From IMG/VR virus record IMGVR_UViG_3300028840_008180, positions 1 through 64,000 of that record: 64,000 bases of DNA; one strand, 5' to 3'. Position numbers and translations under genes: made by a program. The DNA is from a virus. Below are positions 7,927 to 16,622 of this stretch, in pieces. The notes beneath the pieces are model-generated. The model searched no databases, was not told the origin of the DNA, and saw nothing but the letters and a program-made list of their open reading frames with translations. Within the stretch, counting starts at the first letter, position 1; the number at the start of each line of letters is the position of its first letter.

Positions 7927-8985
7927 ATGATGACTAAGAAAAGTCTACACGAGTGCGCTGAACCTAGTCAGCCGCTCCCGAGGTCTCCTAAGGACCCCCC
8001 AGTTCAAAACTGTCCGCCTAATGAAGCTAAGTTTCAGGAGTGCGATGGTATAGAGAATCTCTATAATGCACCCAGTGCCAACTTTTCTGGCATCGATGAA
8101 GACCTGACCTACAAAAGGGAGGGCTTGGGCGAGCCCAACTATTGTGATCCCATGCTCGCTGGGAAGATCGTCGATGACCAAGATGACGCCGAATTACCGC
8201 CTGATAGATCGGTGATCTATCGGTACGCTCAAGGTTTCCGGAGCATCGATGAGGCTGTCAAAAAGTTGATGATGCACTTGAATGTGATCGACGATAACGG
8301 AAAGGTCTTCACTGTCCCTGTAGTTTGGGGGAGTCAAGACGCTGCTGTTGACTTCATCTTGCAATCTAATGTGAGAAAGGACAACACCGCCGTTACGGAT
8401 AGGGTCATGCTTCCGGCGATCTCAGTTTACACGTCTTCTTACAACTTTCCCGCCGAGCGGTTCATCTACCACATGGCCCTCGATTACAAGCGAGGGGCCT
8501 CATTAACGGACAACAGGGGAAACCCTGTTGGTAACAGATTTGGTTCGCCGACTTTGGTTCACCAAGAGAAATGGAACCGTGACACCGTGTTAGGTCTCGC
8601 TAGGGGTATCCCTGTGGATTTGGGTTATACGGTTACGATCTGGACACTGTACTGGGAGGACATGAACCAGATACTAGAGCAAATCGCTATGAAATTCAAT
8701 CCGCTAGCGTATATACGGGTACAAGGTGTGACCAACTGGGAGAGCACTGTACGGATTGAGTCAGTCAGTAATAATTTGGACATTGAAGTAGGTGACACTA
8801 ATAAGAGAATCTTCAAATTTCAAATTGATTTGACTGCTGAATCGTATATCCCACAGCCCATCGTTAGGCGAAAGGCTGTGCTTAAAACGAAGGTCGAATT
8901 TACGGATAGCGTTGATATTGATGACTCTGAAATTGAACGGGTCATCTCCAGAATTGAAGAAGCTGTAGGAGAGTTAGAAACATGA
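7927..8985 (+). CDS. Tail sheath stabiliser/completion protein, T4 gp15-like
   Basis: 352 aa. Residues from about 130 onward follow the gp15 pattern: 'F-x-VPV-x-x-GSQ' near the start of the conserved region, then 'LPAISVYTSSYNF', 'YTVTIWTLYWEDMNQILEQI', 'FNPLAYIRV' and 'LTAESYIPQPIV'. In T4, gp15 caps the contracted-capable sheath and joins the tail to the neck. The first 90 residues are an extra Pro/Cys-containing leader not found in T4. Two ATGs stand at 7927 and 7930; the second has the better spacing from AAAGGAG. Followed by the sheath gene, as expected for its role. Confidence 0.75.
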   Translation: MMTKKSLHECAEPSQPLPRSPKDPPVQNCPPNEAKFQECDGIENLYNAPSANFSGIDEDLTYKREGLGEPNYCDPMLAGKIVDDQDDAELPPDRSVIYRYAQGFRSIDEAVKKLMMHLNVIDDNGKVFTVPVVWGSQDAAVDFILQSNVRKDNTAVTDRVMLPAISVYTSSYNFPAERFIYHMALDYKRGASLTDNRGNPVGNRFGSPTLVHQEKWNRDTVLGLARGIPVDLGYTVTIWTLYWEDMNQILEQIAMKFNPLAYIRVQGVTNWESTVRIESVSNNLDIEVGDTNKRIFKFQIDLTAESYIPQPIVRRKAVLKTKVEFTDSVDIDDSEIERVISRIEEAVGELET

Positions 8986-9212
8986 TGCAAATTCGTAACA
9001 GACACAAGGGTCCGACACAGTTAGTGGTGAGATCGTTCTCAGAGCGGCGTGAGCATGCTAGAGCCTTCACAACACTTAACATCCCAGGAAACACAACTAT
9101 TACGCTTCCAGATGAGCGAATAGTTACTGAATACTTAGAAAGAAGCAAGAAATGGGGATTGCTTTCGACTAAATACATTCCGGATAACGAGGTGCAAAAA
9201 GAGGAGAAATAA
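8982..9212 (+). CDS. Small protein between gp15-like and sheath genes
   Basis: 76 aa, overlapping the previous gene by ATGA, so translationally coupled. Basic N-terminus and a short beta-type middle (NIPGNTTITLPDE). No family recognised; the position suggests a tail-assembly or tail-terminator accessory. Confidence 0.6.
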   Translation: MMQIRNRHKGPTQLVVRSFSERREHARAFTTLNIPGNTTITLPDERIVTEYLERSKKWGLLSTKYIPDNEVQKEEK

Positions 9213-9214
9213 GC

Positions 9215-11545
9215 ATGGCGATTCTCAGGGGTTTTCCACCAAGCAATACAATTAGTCCTAGCATTAGGATCAAAGAAACGGATCAGAGCTTAGTGCTACC
9301 TGCTCCCTCTGTTCACAGAGCGGGTATCGTTGGCTTTTGTTCCAAGGGGCCTATCAACGTTCCCACACCAATAGCGACAAGGCGTGAACTGTATCGCACA
9401 TTCGGGTATGCACACCCCGATGCAAGCGATCCATACATGATCTATGCCGCCGAACAGTTCTTGCTAGTAGCGTCAGAATTGTACATCGTGCGTGTGGCAG
9501 ATGAGACTCCAACAAGTGATGAACAAGCAGAAGTGGCAAGTGTCGATGTTCCAGCTTCTGGAACGACAGTGCAAATTGAGTCCGATACTGCGGGGCCTTA
9601 TACCTTCGCATCGGACACCTTCTTCCGTTGGAGGTTGAACGGTGTCCTGAAGAGTAAGACTCTGGTAGTTATGGCCGACACTTACACGACAGACGAGTTG
9701 GTTGAGACATTGAATGATCAGCTTGAGGCTGAGTTCGATGGCATCGAGTTCTACGCCACGAGTGCCGATGAGATTGCCGTTCAAACCACCTTCGCCTATG
9801 GCCCAGATGCCGAACTTGAAATGGTTTCGGTAGCGGATGCCATGTATGGCGGTGCGGTGATAGACGGAAATGTCGCCGGTCTCGGAACTGGTATGGAGCA
9901 AGCATCCACGACTGGCTCGAACAACAAGTATCCTCAAACAGCATATCAAACTCAGGGTAGGTATGACTTTACTGGTCTTACCGACCTTAACCTTCAAGTG
10001 GTTATCACCGGAACCGACAGTGTCTTGATTGACGATGTTGTTCAGGTGATTGATCTGGAAGACCTCGAAGGGATGGATGTTGGAATTGATGATATTGTTA
10101 TTGAGATTAACTCTCAAGCCCTTGGGTTTACCGCTACTTCAACCGGTGGAAACCTAACCTTGAGTACCGACGCTCACGGGCGAGACTCGGCTCTGCTGGT
10201 GAAACCCGCTAGTACAGCCGATGAGATTTTCGGTTTCGACAACCTGACCGCTACGGGTGTGAGCCCGACTGGTGTCACGGGTGATGCCGATATCCACACG
10301 GTAGGTATTGCCAACGGTGCCGCTGACGGTACCGGCGCAACCACCTTCTCACTTGATGCGGATTCACCAGGAATCGAAGGCAACAACACTGAGGTCGTTA
10401 TCACAGTCGATGACCGCTCAGGAGGCTTCAACATGAATGTCTTCTCAAACGGTGCGGAAGTCGAACAGTGGGGTCCGCTGACCAAAGATGCAACGAGTCG
10501 ATTCTATGTCGAGTCATACCTTTCCTTGGTAAGCGATTTCATTCGAGCCACGGATAACACAGATAACCCCGCAACACCAGTTGCTGGCACTTACGCCTTG
10601 TCAGGCGGTTCAGACGGTATTCCAGCCGATCCTGATGAGCAGGATGCCTTGATCATCGGTAGCGAGATCGGAATGACAGGTATGTTTGCCTTGTCTGACC
10701 CAGAGCAGATCGAAATCGATCTTATCGCTATTCCGGGTCACGCTTCAACAGATGTAATCACCGAGATGCTGCGACTCTGCCGAGATGTCCGTTCAGATTG
10801 TTTCTCGATTGTTGATCCGCCATTTGGATTGACGGTTAACGAGATCGTTGATTGGCAAAACGGAACACACCCGTTGAATCTCACAAGGTTCGATTCGGAC
10901 TTTGGTGCCCTTTACTGGCCATGGTTGCGTTATCGAGATACGACTAACCAAATCGATGTTTGGGTGCCGCCCTCCGGATCAGTTCTAGCTGTATACGCTA
11001 GGTCTGATGACCTTTCTGCACCATGGTTTGCACCTGCTGGCATAACTCGTGGTATCGTTCCTAACATTTCCGACGTGTTCTCACGACCAACATTGGCTGA
11101 GCGAGACCTAATGTACGGGAACAGGAATGCCGTGAACCCAATTATCCAGTTCATAGATGTTCAGGATTACTTGGTTTGGGGTCAGAAAACGCTGCAAAGA
11201 ACGCCAACCGCCCTTGATAGGGTGAATGTACGCCGAATGATGCTCTACGTTGAAAAAGAGATCAAGAGGCAGGCCCGAGTATTACTCTTCGAGCCCCATG
11301 ATGAGGCGTTGCGTGAGCAATTCATTAGCTTGGCTAATGATGTGCTTTCCACCGTCGCAGGTCAACGAGGTATCACAGATTACCTAATCCAGTGCGACGA
11401 AGAATTGAATACGCCCGATGTTATCGACCGTAATGAGTTGCGGGCAAGAATAGGTATCGTACCCACGAAAGCTGTCGAGTTCATTTACATTGACTTCTCG
11501 ATCCATCGCACGGGTGCGTTTGATGAAGGTACCGAAACCTTCTAA
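9215..11545 (+). CDS. Tail sheath protein (gp18-like)
   Basis: 776 aa, longer than T4 gp18 (659 aa). The N-terminal pattern (a SPSIRIKETDQS segment, then 'AGIVGFCSKGP', 'P-T-x-I-A-T') is typical of myoviral sheath subunits, and the C-terminal 250 residues contain the conserved sheath core ('SIVDPPFGLT', 'LYWPWL', 'PPSGSVLAVYARSD', 'WFAPAG', 'LMYGNRNAVNPI', 'WGQKTL'). The middle (about 95-460) is a set of Gly/Thr-rich surface domains. Forms the contractile tail sheath around the tube encoded next. Shine-Dalgarno GAGGAGAAA. Confidence 0.95.
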   Translation: MAILRGFPPSNTISPSIRIKETDQSLVLPAPSVHRAGIVGFCSKGPINVPTPIATRRELYRTFGYAHPDASDPYMIYAAEQFLLVASELYIVRVADETPTSDEQAEVASVDVPASGTTVQIESDTAGPYTFASDTFFRWRLNGVLKSKTLVVMADTYTTDELVETLNDQLEAEFDGIEFYATSADEIAVQTTFAYGPDAELEMVSVADAMYGGAVIDGNVAGLGTGMEQASTTGSNNKYPQTAYQTQGRYDFTGLTDLNLQVVITGTDSVLIDDVVQVIDLEDLEGMDVGIDDIVIEINSQALGFTATSTGGNLTLSTDAHGRDSALLVKPASTADEIFGFDNLTATGVSPTGVTGDADIHTVGIANGAADGTGATTFSLDADSPGIEGNNTEVVITVDDRSGGFNMNVFSNGAEVEQWGPLTKDATSRFYVESYLSLVSDFIRATDNTDNPATPVAGTYALSGGSDGIPADPDEQDALIIGSEIGMTGMFALSDPEQIEIDLIAIPGHASTDVITEMLRLCRDVRSDCFSIVDPPFGLTVNEIVDWQNGTHPLNLTRFDSDFGALYWPWLRYRDTTNQIDVWVPPSGSVLAVYARSDDLSAPWFAPAGITRGIVPNISDVFSRPTLAERDLMYGNRNAVNPIIQFIDVQDYLVWGQKTLQRTPTALDRVNVRRMMLYVEKEIKRQARVLLFEPHDEALREQFISLANDVLSTVAGQRGITDYLIQCDEELNTPDVIDRNELRARIGIVPTKAVEFIYIDFSIHRTGAFDEGTETF

Positions 11546-11570
11546 ACTTTGACATTGAACAGGAGAAACA

Positions 11571-12215
11571 ATGCCATTAACATTATTTAATCCAGCACCC
11601 GGTGGTGACGCCATGGGCGTTGGTTCTGTGGGTATCGGTAACCCCGATGTAGTTTTCAAAAGGAAGTTTCGATGGACTTTTGAAGTAGAGGGCAAGAGCC
11701 GCCAATGTCCGTTCGCAGTTCCTGCATACTTCTGCAAAATTTCCGCTCGACCTAACATCTCTTTTGAAGACACAGAACTCAACTGGTTGAACGACAAGAT
11801 GTGGATTCCTGGTAAGGCTTCTTGGGAAACCATTACAGTAACATATCTTGATGCCGCTGGAACACTGAGCGGGCCTGACGCAGGGGCAAATCTTGGTTTG
11901 TACCAATGGTTGCTGAACGTCTACGACTTTGCCGTTCCAACGGACGGTAATGTCAACTTCACCCTGAAGAGGATGAACTCTAAGCGAAAGGCGTATTCCG
12001 GAGAAGTAACCCTACGTCTCTGGGATGGCTGCGGGCATGAGCTTGAACAATGGAAGCTGTTAGATGCTTGGCCACAGGCTATCAACTTTGGTGATCTCGA
12101 TTACAGTTCTTCGGATACTGTTGACATTGAGTTAACCTTGCGATATTCGATGGTCCAATTCACGCACAAGTGTCCCGATAATCCATACAAACACTGCTGC
12201 GAAGAGTGTGCTTAA
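11571..12215 (+). CDS. Tail tube protein (gp19-like), copy 1
   Basis: 214 aa. The gp19 fold is indicated by 'FKRKFRWTFEVEG', 'SARPNISFEDTELNWLND', 'GKASWETITVTYLD' and the C-terminal 'TLRLWDGCGHELEQWKL', 'AINFGDLDYSSSD', 'ELTLRYS'. Follows the sheath gene as in T4. Unusually it ends in a Cys-rich tail (CPDNPYKHCCEECA). One of three tandem tube paralogues; which one forms the main tube cannot be read from sequence, but position favours this one. Confidence 0.9.
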   Translation: MPLTLFNPAPGGDAMGVGSVGIGNPDVVFKRKFRWTFEVEGKSRQCPFAVPAYFCKISARPNISFEDTELNWLNDKMWIPGKASWETITVTYLDAAGTLSGPDAGANLGLYQWLLNVYDFAVPTDGNVNFTLKRMNSKRKAYSGEVTLRLWDGCGHELEQWKLLDAWPQAINFGDLDYSSSDTVDIELTLRYSMVQFTHKCPDNPYKHCCEECA

Positions 12216-12242
12216 CAACCTGAATAGACAAGAGGAGAATCG

Positions 12243-12878
12243 ATGGCGTCGTTCTTCGACCCAAGAAGACTGGGTATGGGGATCGGCTGGGGTGGTATCG
12301 GTGACGCTAACGTTGTATTCAAACGTAAGTTTCGCTGGACTATGGAAGTGATCGGTAACGGTTGTAAGGTCTATATACCACCCATGTTTGTCACGGTTGC
12401 CGCCCGCCCCCACGTAACATTTGAAGAAGTGGAAGTCAACTTCCTCAACAAAAAGACCTTTTGGGCGGGCAAACCGACATGGGAGCCGATTACCGTCACA
12501 TACCTCGATACTGCCGGGGGTTGGTATAATACCACGACCTGGGGCATCCTCGCATGGCTTAGTGCCGTCTATGATTTCAACGATCCTTTGCGCCGAGAAC
12601 GCCAATCGACAAAACGATGGAACTACATCGCTAATGTTAAGTTAACAATGTACGATGGGTGTGGCAAGCAGATGGAGGAGTGGATTCTTAAAGATGCTTG
12701 GCCAGCAGCAGCGAACTTTGGTGACGTTGACTACAGTGTTTCCGATGTCGCCAATATTGAGCTAACGCTACGTTACTCAGATGTACTTTACTCTGCTACT
12801 TGTGGTCTTAGGGGCTTGGGATGCCTATGTGGCGAATGCGAAGACCCCTCTGCCACCCCACAGGTACAAAATGTGTAG
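12243..12878 (+). CDS. Tail tube paralogue, copy 2
   Basis: 211 aa, clearly homologous to copy 1 ('FKRKFRWTMEV', 'AARPHVTFEEVEVNFLN', 'GKPTWEPITVTYLD', 'NFGDVDYSVSD', 'ELTLRYS'). Shares the Cys-rich C-terminus (CGLRGLGCLCGECED). Shine-Dalgarno GAGGAGA. May be a specialised tube ring, for example at the baseplate or tail end (a role filled by gp54 or gp3-type proteins in T4). Confidence 0.9.
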   Translation: MASFFDPRRLGMGIGWGGIGDANVVFKRKFRWTMEVIGNGCKVYIPPMFVTVAARPHVTFEEVEVNFLNKKTFWAGKPTWEPITVTYLDTAGGWYNTTTWGILAWLSAVYDFNDPLRRERQSTKRWNYIANVKLTMYDGCGKQMEEWILKDAWPAAANFGDVDYSVSDVANIELTLRYSDVLYSATCGLRGLGCLCGECEDPSATPQVQNV

Positions 12879-12889
12879 GATAGAGTAAT

Positions 12890-13567
12890 ATGGCACAAAA
12901 GCCACCAACCTGCGAACACCTAGGAAGGATGAACCTGGACTTCGGCCTCGAAGACTGGAACGTCTGCCAGAAGATGAAGAATCGCTGGTTGTTCAAGATT
13001 GATGGGGTTTCGGCAACTGTCTCTGGTTCGATTAGTGCCTTACCTCCATTGAAAGGTGGCCGTCCCAAGTTGGACTTGGTGGAACAAGAGGTCCAACACT
13101 TGGTGCAAAAGGTCTATTACCCGGTGAAAGCCGAGTGGAAACCCATCCAACTAACCCTGTATGATATAACCCGTCACAACCCCGTATTCCTCTGGCTGGA
13201 AATGGTATACAGTCCCCAACCCTCTGGGGGTTTCTACGAATGGAACCTATTGTCACCTGAATTTTGCCAAGCAACATCGACTCAAGTTCCTTTTGATGAT
13301 CAGCAATCGTGCTTCAAACGAACCGGTGCAATATGCATTTATGGTGGTTGTGGCGAATTGTTGGAAGCTTGGAAGTTGGACAACTGTTGGCCCCAATCTA
13401 TAGATTGGGGCGACTTAGACATGGCCGATAGCAACGTCATCACGGTAGATGTTACCCTTCGTTATGACCGGGCCTACCTCGTCTTCCCAGAACGACCTTC
13501 AACCGCAAGCCCCAACACTTACACAGGGGGCACCAATCTCGGTGGCGTACCAAGCCCTAATAACTAA
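12890..13567 (+). CDS. Tail tube paralogue, copy 3
   Basis: 225 aa. More divergent than copies 1 and 2 but keeps 'KNRWLFKIDGV', 'KAEWKPIQLTLYD', 'IYGGCGELLEAWKLDNCWPQ', 'IDWGDLDMAD' and 'VDVTLRYD'. Lacks the Cys-rich tail, ending instead in a Pro/Asn/Gly stretch. The 22-bp palindrome GCCCCAATCTATAGATTGGG(GC) lies within it near 13385. Its last 4 bp overlap the convergent gene. Confidence 0.85.
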   Translation: MAQKPPTCEHLGRMNLDFGLEDWNVCQKMKNRWLFKIDGVSATVSGSISALPPLKGGRPKLDLVEQEVQHLVQKVYYPVKAEWKPIQLTLYDITRHNPVFLWLEMVYSPQPSGGFYEWNLLSPEFCQATSTQVPFDDQQSCFKRTGAICIYGGCGELLEAWKLDNCWPQSIDWGDLDMADSNVITVDVTLRYDRAYLVFPERPSTASPNTYTGGTNLGGVPSPNN

Positions 13568-13800
13568 CCCAAAAGGTCAGTTAGGTCCTTTTCCAGCAAT
13601 TTCTTCATGTCTGCGAAGTTGTCGTCAAGTTGCTTGGGTTTGAAGTCAAGTACACGGCATGCGCCGCTCTTGTTAAGCCGACCTTTCTTCGTATAACACT
13701 TCGTGTCGTTGAGCAGAAAAGCATCTACGATGTGTCCGTAACCGGCTTTGATTAGTTTCTCGATAAGTTCTTTGGTTTCGATCTCTTCTACGAAATTCAT
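13564..13800 (-). CDS. Small protein, possible late-transcription co-activator (gp33-like)
   Basis: 78 aa with Shine-Dalgarno GGGAGA. Contains 'CYTKKGRLNKSGACRVLD' followed by 'KPKQLDDNFADMKKLLEKD'. This pattern, and the position directly after the gp55-like gene in the same orientation, suggests the small late-transcription co-activator seen in T4-like phages (gp33 bridges gp55-RNA polymerase and the sliding clamp). Family assignment is from memory and is tentative. Confidence 0.4.
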   Translation of the reverse strand: MNFVEEIETKELIEKLIKAGYGHIVDAFLLNDTKCYTKKGRLNKSGACRVLDFKPKQLDDNFADMKKLLEKDLTDLLG

Positions 13801-13871
13801 GAATCTCCCACGATGTAAGGACCTATAAGTAGTATCGTCATATAGAAGTCAAATCTTCAGAAAATCCGACC

Positions 13872-14363
13872 TTAAGATCGAAAATTGCCTATGCGCCGAG
13901 GTGTTCCATCCTTGTACGCCGCCCTGCTTTGTCCATTCGTACCCCAGTCACGGAAGATGTAATCTAACCTATCGATGAGATGGTCATAGTACTTCTTCTG
14001 TAACTCGTGTTGGTTCTTTGCGCCTCGATAGAGTTGCCTGAAATGATTTAGCACGCATGTCGTCATGTAATTGAAGGCTTTTGCCTTCTTGCCATTCTTA
14101 CCAACATACGTGTGGTCGAATCTATCTACTTTCTGTAGCGCAATGAGAACGCCCTCTTGGAGGGCGTCGTCTCGATCAATGAGTTTGAATCCGAAAGCTC
14201 GAATGATATTCTCAGACAACTCATAGAAGAAGTGCGCTAGCTTCGTCTGTAGCTCGTCATATTCCTCTTGGAATTTTGGATCGGTGTCCTTTTTGCGCTT
14301 CGCCTCTTGAAAGAGAGCGATAGTCTCCTCAAGTTGGGAGTTAATGATGTATTCATTTGCCAT
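13872..14363 (-). CDS. Late-transcription sigma factor, T4 gp55-like
   Basis: 163 aa from MANEYIINSQ, chosen over an upstream in-frame ATG because of its Shine-Dalgarno (AAGGTGAT). Contains a sigma region 2-like core: 'FGFKLIDRDDALQEGVLIAL' then 'VDRFDHTYVGKNGKKAKAFN' and 'YMTTCVLNHFRQLYR', the same order as T4 gp55 (helix, Asp-rich turn, 'F-D', 'N-x-Y-x-T', basic helix). gp55 redirects host RNA polymerase to late promoters with only a TATAAATA-type element, which fits the TATA-like boxes seen upstream of many genes here. Confidence 0.75.
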   Translation of the reverse strand: MANEYIINSQLEETIALFQEAKRKKDTDPKFQEEYDELQTKLAHFFYELSENIIRAFGFKLIDRDDALQEGVLIALQKVDRFDHTYVGKNGKKAKAFNYMTTCVLNHFRQLYRGAKNQHELQKKYYDHLIDRLDYIFRDWGTNGQSRAAYKDGTPRRIGNFRS

Positions 14364-14472
14364 AATCACCTTAGAATAGAAAGCTGCCGAGAAAACTGGA
14401 TGTAGAAAATGCCATATAGTATATCTGTACCCGGCTTTCATTTTTCTCAAGAATTTTCTTATTTGAGGTATA

Positions 14473-14718
14473 ATGAGTCAGATAACCAACATTTCAGACC
14501 TCTATGTCGATGTGTTAAGACATCCCTCGTCACCACGCACCTACCGCCAGTTGAAGGAATACTACAAGTCGAAAAAACAGCATCACGAAGCGGATGCGTT
14601 TACTTTCTTACTACAGGATCACTTTGGTGAGCTACCCGAATGGGGTTGGAGAAGATATGAGTCCGCCGAAAATATTCACCCATGTCCTGACGCTGAACAA
14701 CGAGAAGACGATAGCTAG
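14473..14718 (+). CDS. Hypothetical small protein
   Basis: 81 aa; overlaps the start of the following glycosyltransferase gene by 62 bp in another frame. Helical, with a C-terminal acidic tail. Start follows a TATA-rich stretch (TTGAGGTATA). No family recognised. Confidence 0.55.
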   Translation: MSQITNISDLYVDVLRHPSSPRTYRQLKEYYKSKKQHHEADAFTFLLQDHFGELPEWGWRRYESAENIHPCPDAEQREDDS

Positions 14719-15664
14719 ACTCCTCGATTCTTTGACGCCGTTGGGCTGTGATGTGTTGTGTGTCGATCTCGGCTCTTCCGATAAGACCGTCGAGATATGC
14801 TACGACCGAAACGTGGCGATACAGCATGCTCGTGGTCAGAAGGATATGGCATCCGTAAGGAATCGGATTGTTGAAACCGCAGAACACGATTGGCAGTTGT
14901 ATTTGGAGCCGTGGGAGGTATTGGTCGACAACCACCTCCTAACTGCATCGAAGATGCAGTTAGGAGGTGCGTACAGCCTCCGTATTGTCACTGGGGAAAT
15001 GGTAAACCACGAGGTTCGCTTCTGGAACCGTACAGATGGCTTCAAGTTCAAGAATCCCGTTTATGAGCACTTGGATGTGCCAGATGCACAAATCAAGCCA
15101 ATCAACTGCTCGATCTATAGCGACGGCTCGAAGAGTGTGAGCTTAGAGCGGATTTTGGAGTGGAAGCAATCATCGCCCGCCCTTGTTGAGCCGTGCTATT
15201 ACGAGGCATTGTATCACTTGGGTAAGGGTGACTGGAACGGGTTTATAGCGAGTGCGATGCATTACCTATTCAACCGGAAGTTGTCTTCCCAATCATCGAT
15301 CATGATGAAGTACTATCTGGCAATAGCCCTTTGCCACATCGAGAAGAATGCAAACGAGGCCATTAAGCATATTCTGGAGTGCATTGCGGTAAAGCCCCTG
15401 ATGGCCGAGTTCTGGTGCCTGTTGGGCGATGTCCACTACCACTTGCTGCGGGAGTACAAGAAGGCACACCAATACTATCGGAATGCCATGACTCTTGGAT
15501 CGTATCGACTCTCTGACGATCCGTGGCCTATGGAGTTGGCTAAGTACAACAAGTACCCTCAAAAGATGTTGGGGAGTTGCGAGAAGTTGATCGAGGCGAA
15601 CCGGAACTTAGTCCAGGTTCAGTCTTCTTCGGGAGGCGGGATGAAGTCACAAGAAGCACGGTAG
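14657..15664 (+). CDS. GT2-type glycosyltransferase with C-terminal TPR region
   Basis: 335 aa from MSPPKIFTHV, preceded by GGAGAAG. N-terminal GT-A fold: 'THVLTLNNEKTIARLLDSL', 'DVLCVDLGSSDKTVEI', 'ASVRNRIV' and 'QLYLEPWEVL', as in family 2 enzymes that lack a classical DxD. The second half (about 190-310) carries helical repeats ('LGKGDWNGFI...', 'AIKHILECIAVKPLMAEFWC', 'LGDVHYHLLREYKKAHQYY') of TPR type. This GT2-TPR layout is common in bacterial and phage glycan enzymes; the sugar and acceptor are unknown. Contains a 17-bp perfect palindrome at 14933-14969. Confidence 0.8.
   Translation: MSPPKIFTHVLTLNNEKTIARLLDSLTPLGCDVLCVDLGSSDKTVEICYDRNVAIQHARGQKDMASVRNRIVETAEHDWQLYLEPWEVLVDNHLLTASKMQLGGAYSLRIVTGEMVNHEVRFWNRTDGFKFKNPVYEHLDVPDAQIKPINCSIYSDGSKSVSLERILEWKQSSPALVEPCYYEALYHLGKGDWNGFIASAMHYLFNRKLSSQSSIMMKYYLAIALCHIEKNANEAIKHILECIAVKPLMAEFWCLLGDVHYHLLREYKKAHQYYRNAMTLGSYRLSDDPWPMELAKYNKYPQKMLGSCEKLIEANRNLVQVQSSSGGGMKSQEAR
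14933..14969. repeat. 17-bp perfect inverted repeat inside glycosyltransferase CDS, GAA loop
   Basis: Arms 14933-14949 and 14953-14969 are exact reverse complements around GAA closed by C-G, a type of triloop known to form very stable DNA hairpins. It sits in the reading frame just after the LEPWEVL segment. Confidence 0.95.
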
Positions 15665-16242
15665 TACCGTTGTGCTACCTGTTTACAGTCGTCAGAGAGC
15701 TTCTGGGCCTTTCGTAGCTTCTTTCGGAGTAGTTCGACTCTCTTCTTGAAGTGATCTCGCTCTGCTCGCAGGGCGTGCGTCTGAAGCCATTCTACGATCC
15801 GGTAGGTGTCTTGCTCCTCGACTACCTCACTTGACCAGCCTTCATGCTCAAACAGCTTGGGGAAGACGGTGTCGCCCTCGTGCTTGCCGTAGACCTCGGT
15901 AGCGATGACTTTGTCGACCAATCCTAGGTAGAGGAATCGCCGGTATATCTGCTCCCCGCCAATGACAAATGGCTCGTGACCCGTAGCTAGCTCAATCGCA
16001 TCTTGTGGTGACCTAGCTACAACGAGACCAGCCTGTTCGGGCATTGTTTTGGATATGACGATGTTGACCCGCATTGGCAGAGCACCGTTGGGAAGGCTCT
16101 CGAAGGTCTTACGACCCATGATTACGGCACCGAAGAGGGTAGTCTTCTTAAACCGCTTCAAGTCGGCAGGGATATGCCAAGGGATCACACCCTTATTGCC
16201 GATTACACGACCTTCGTCGTGTGCTACAAGGATCGTTGTCAT
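15619..16242 (-). CDS. folA: Dihydrofolate reductase with C-terminal extension
   Basis: 207 aa. Residues 1-155 are a normal DHFR: 'VIGNKGVIPWHIPADLKRFK', 'VIMGRKTFESLP', 'FVIGGEQIYRRFL', 'T-E-V-x-G-x-x-EGDTVFP'. Reduces dihydrofolate to tetrahydrofolate with NADPH, regenerating the cofactor used by the phage thymidylate synthase at 17911. About 50 extra charged, probably coiled-coil residues follow (RAERDHFKKRVELLRKKL and on), which bacterial DHFRs lack. The 3' end overlaps the convergent glycosyltransferase gene by 46 bp. Confidence 0.92.
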   Translation of the reverse strand: MTTILVAHDEGRVIGNKGVIPWHIPADLKRFKKTTLFGAVIMGRKTFESLPNGALPMRVNIVISKTMPEQAGLVVARSPQDAIELATGHEPFVIGGEQIYRRFLYLGLVDKVIATEVYGKHEGDTVFPKLFEHEGWSSEVVEEQDTYRIVEWLQTHALRAERDHFKKRVELLRKKLRKAQKLSDDCKQVAQRYYRASCDFIPPPEED

Positions 16243-16393
16243 GGTGCCTCCTAAGTTTCTTTTCCAGTCGCCCTACCTGGGCTCTCAGTCGTTTGACCTC
16301 GTCAGCGACCTTCCTTCGCTGTTCTATGCAATGGCTACATAGGTTACAGCCGGGACAAAGAGCGGGACCGTATCTTATGTCGGTGTCAGTCAT
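16193..16393 (-). CDS. Small zinc-finger coiled-coil protein
   Basis: 66 aa from MTDTDIRYGP. CPGCNLCSHC gives four cysteines for a metal site, followed by a heptad-like helix (RRKVADEVKRLRAQVGRLEK). Its 3' end overlaps the DHFR start by 50 bp and its start is just 5' of the end of the preceding gene, so it belongs to the DHFR operon. No known family. Confidence 0.5.
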   Translation of the reverse strand: MTDTDIRYGPALCPGCNLCSHCIEQRRKVADEVKRLRAQVGRLEKKLRRHHDNDPCSTRRRSCNRQ

Positions 16394-16397
16394 GGCA

Positions 16398-16622
16398 TCA
16401 CATCTTCTCCAACGCCTGTTCGTTTTTCTCATCCCAGATCAGACACAGAACTCCCGCCTTCCACGGCTCGAAGTGGAGTTCGATGTCACCGTACACGTAG
16501 CGGGCTGGTGTCCGGTATTTCCGTGACGTGCAACCCTTGGCGTCAGGTTCACCTACGGCTGTGACAACCTCTTCACGGGTCATGCCGAGCTTGACGGCTT
16601 GGAGCAATTCGTGCTGTTCCAT
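16398..16622 (-). CDS. Small protein with SmpA/OmlA-like pattern
   Basis: 74 aa from MEQHELLQAV (a longer GTG-started form of 88 aa is possible but lacks a Shine-Dalgarno). 'LGMTREEVVTAVGEPDAKG' followed by 'YVYGDIELHF' is the pattern of SmpA/OmlA-like domains, small folds that often bind proteins; here there is no lipoprotein signal. Overlaps the 3' end of the upstream gene. Confidence 0.55.
   Translation of the reverse strand: MEQHELLQAVKLGMTREEVVTAVGEPDAKGCTSRKYRTPARYVYGDIELHFEPWKAGVLCLIWDEKNEQALEKM

Noticed and set aside
9473-10117. Long minus-strand ORFs under the tail sheath gene
   Set aside because: Antisense shadows of a confidently assigned gene with no ribosome sites.
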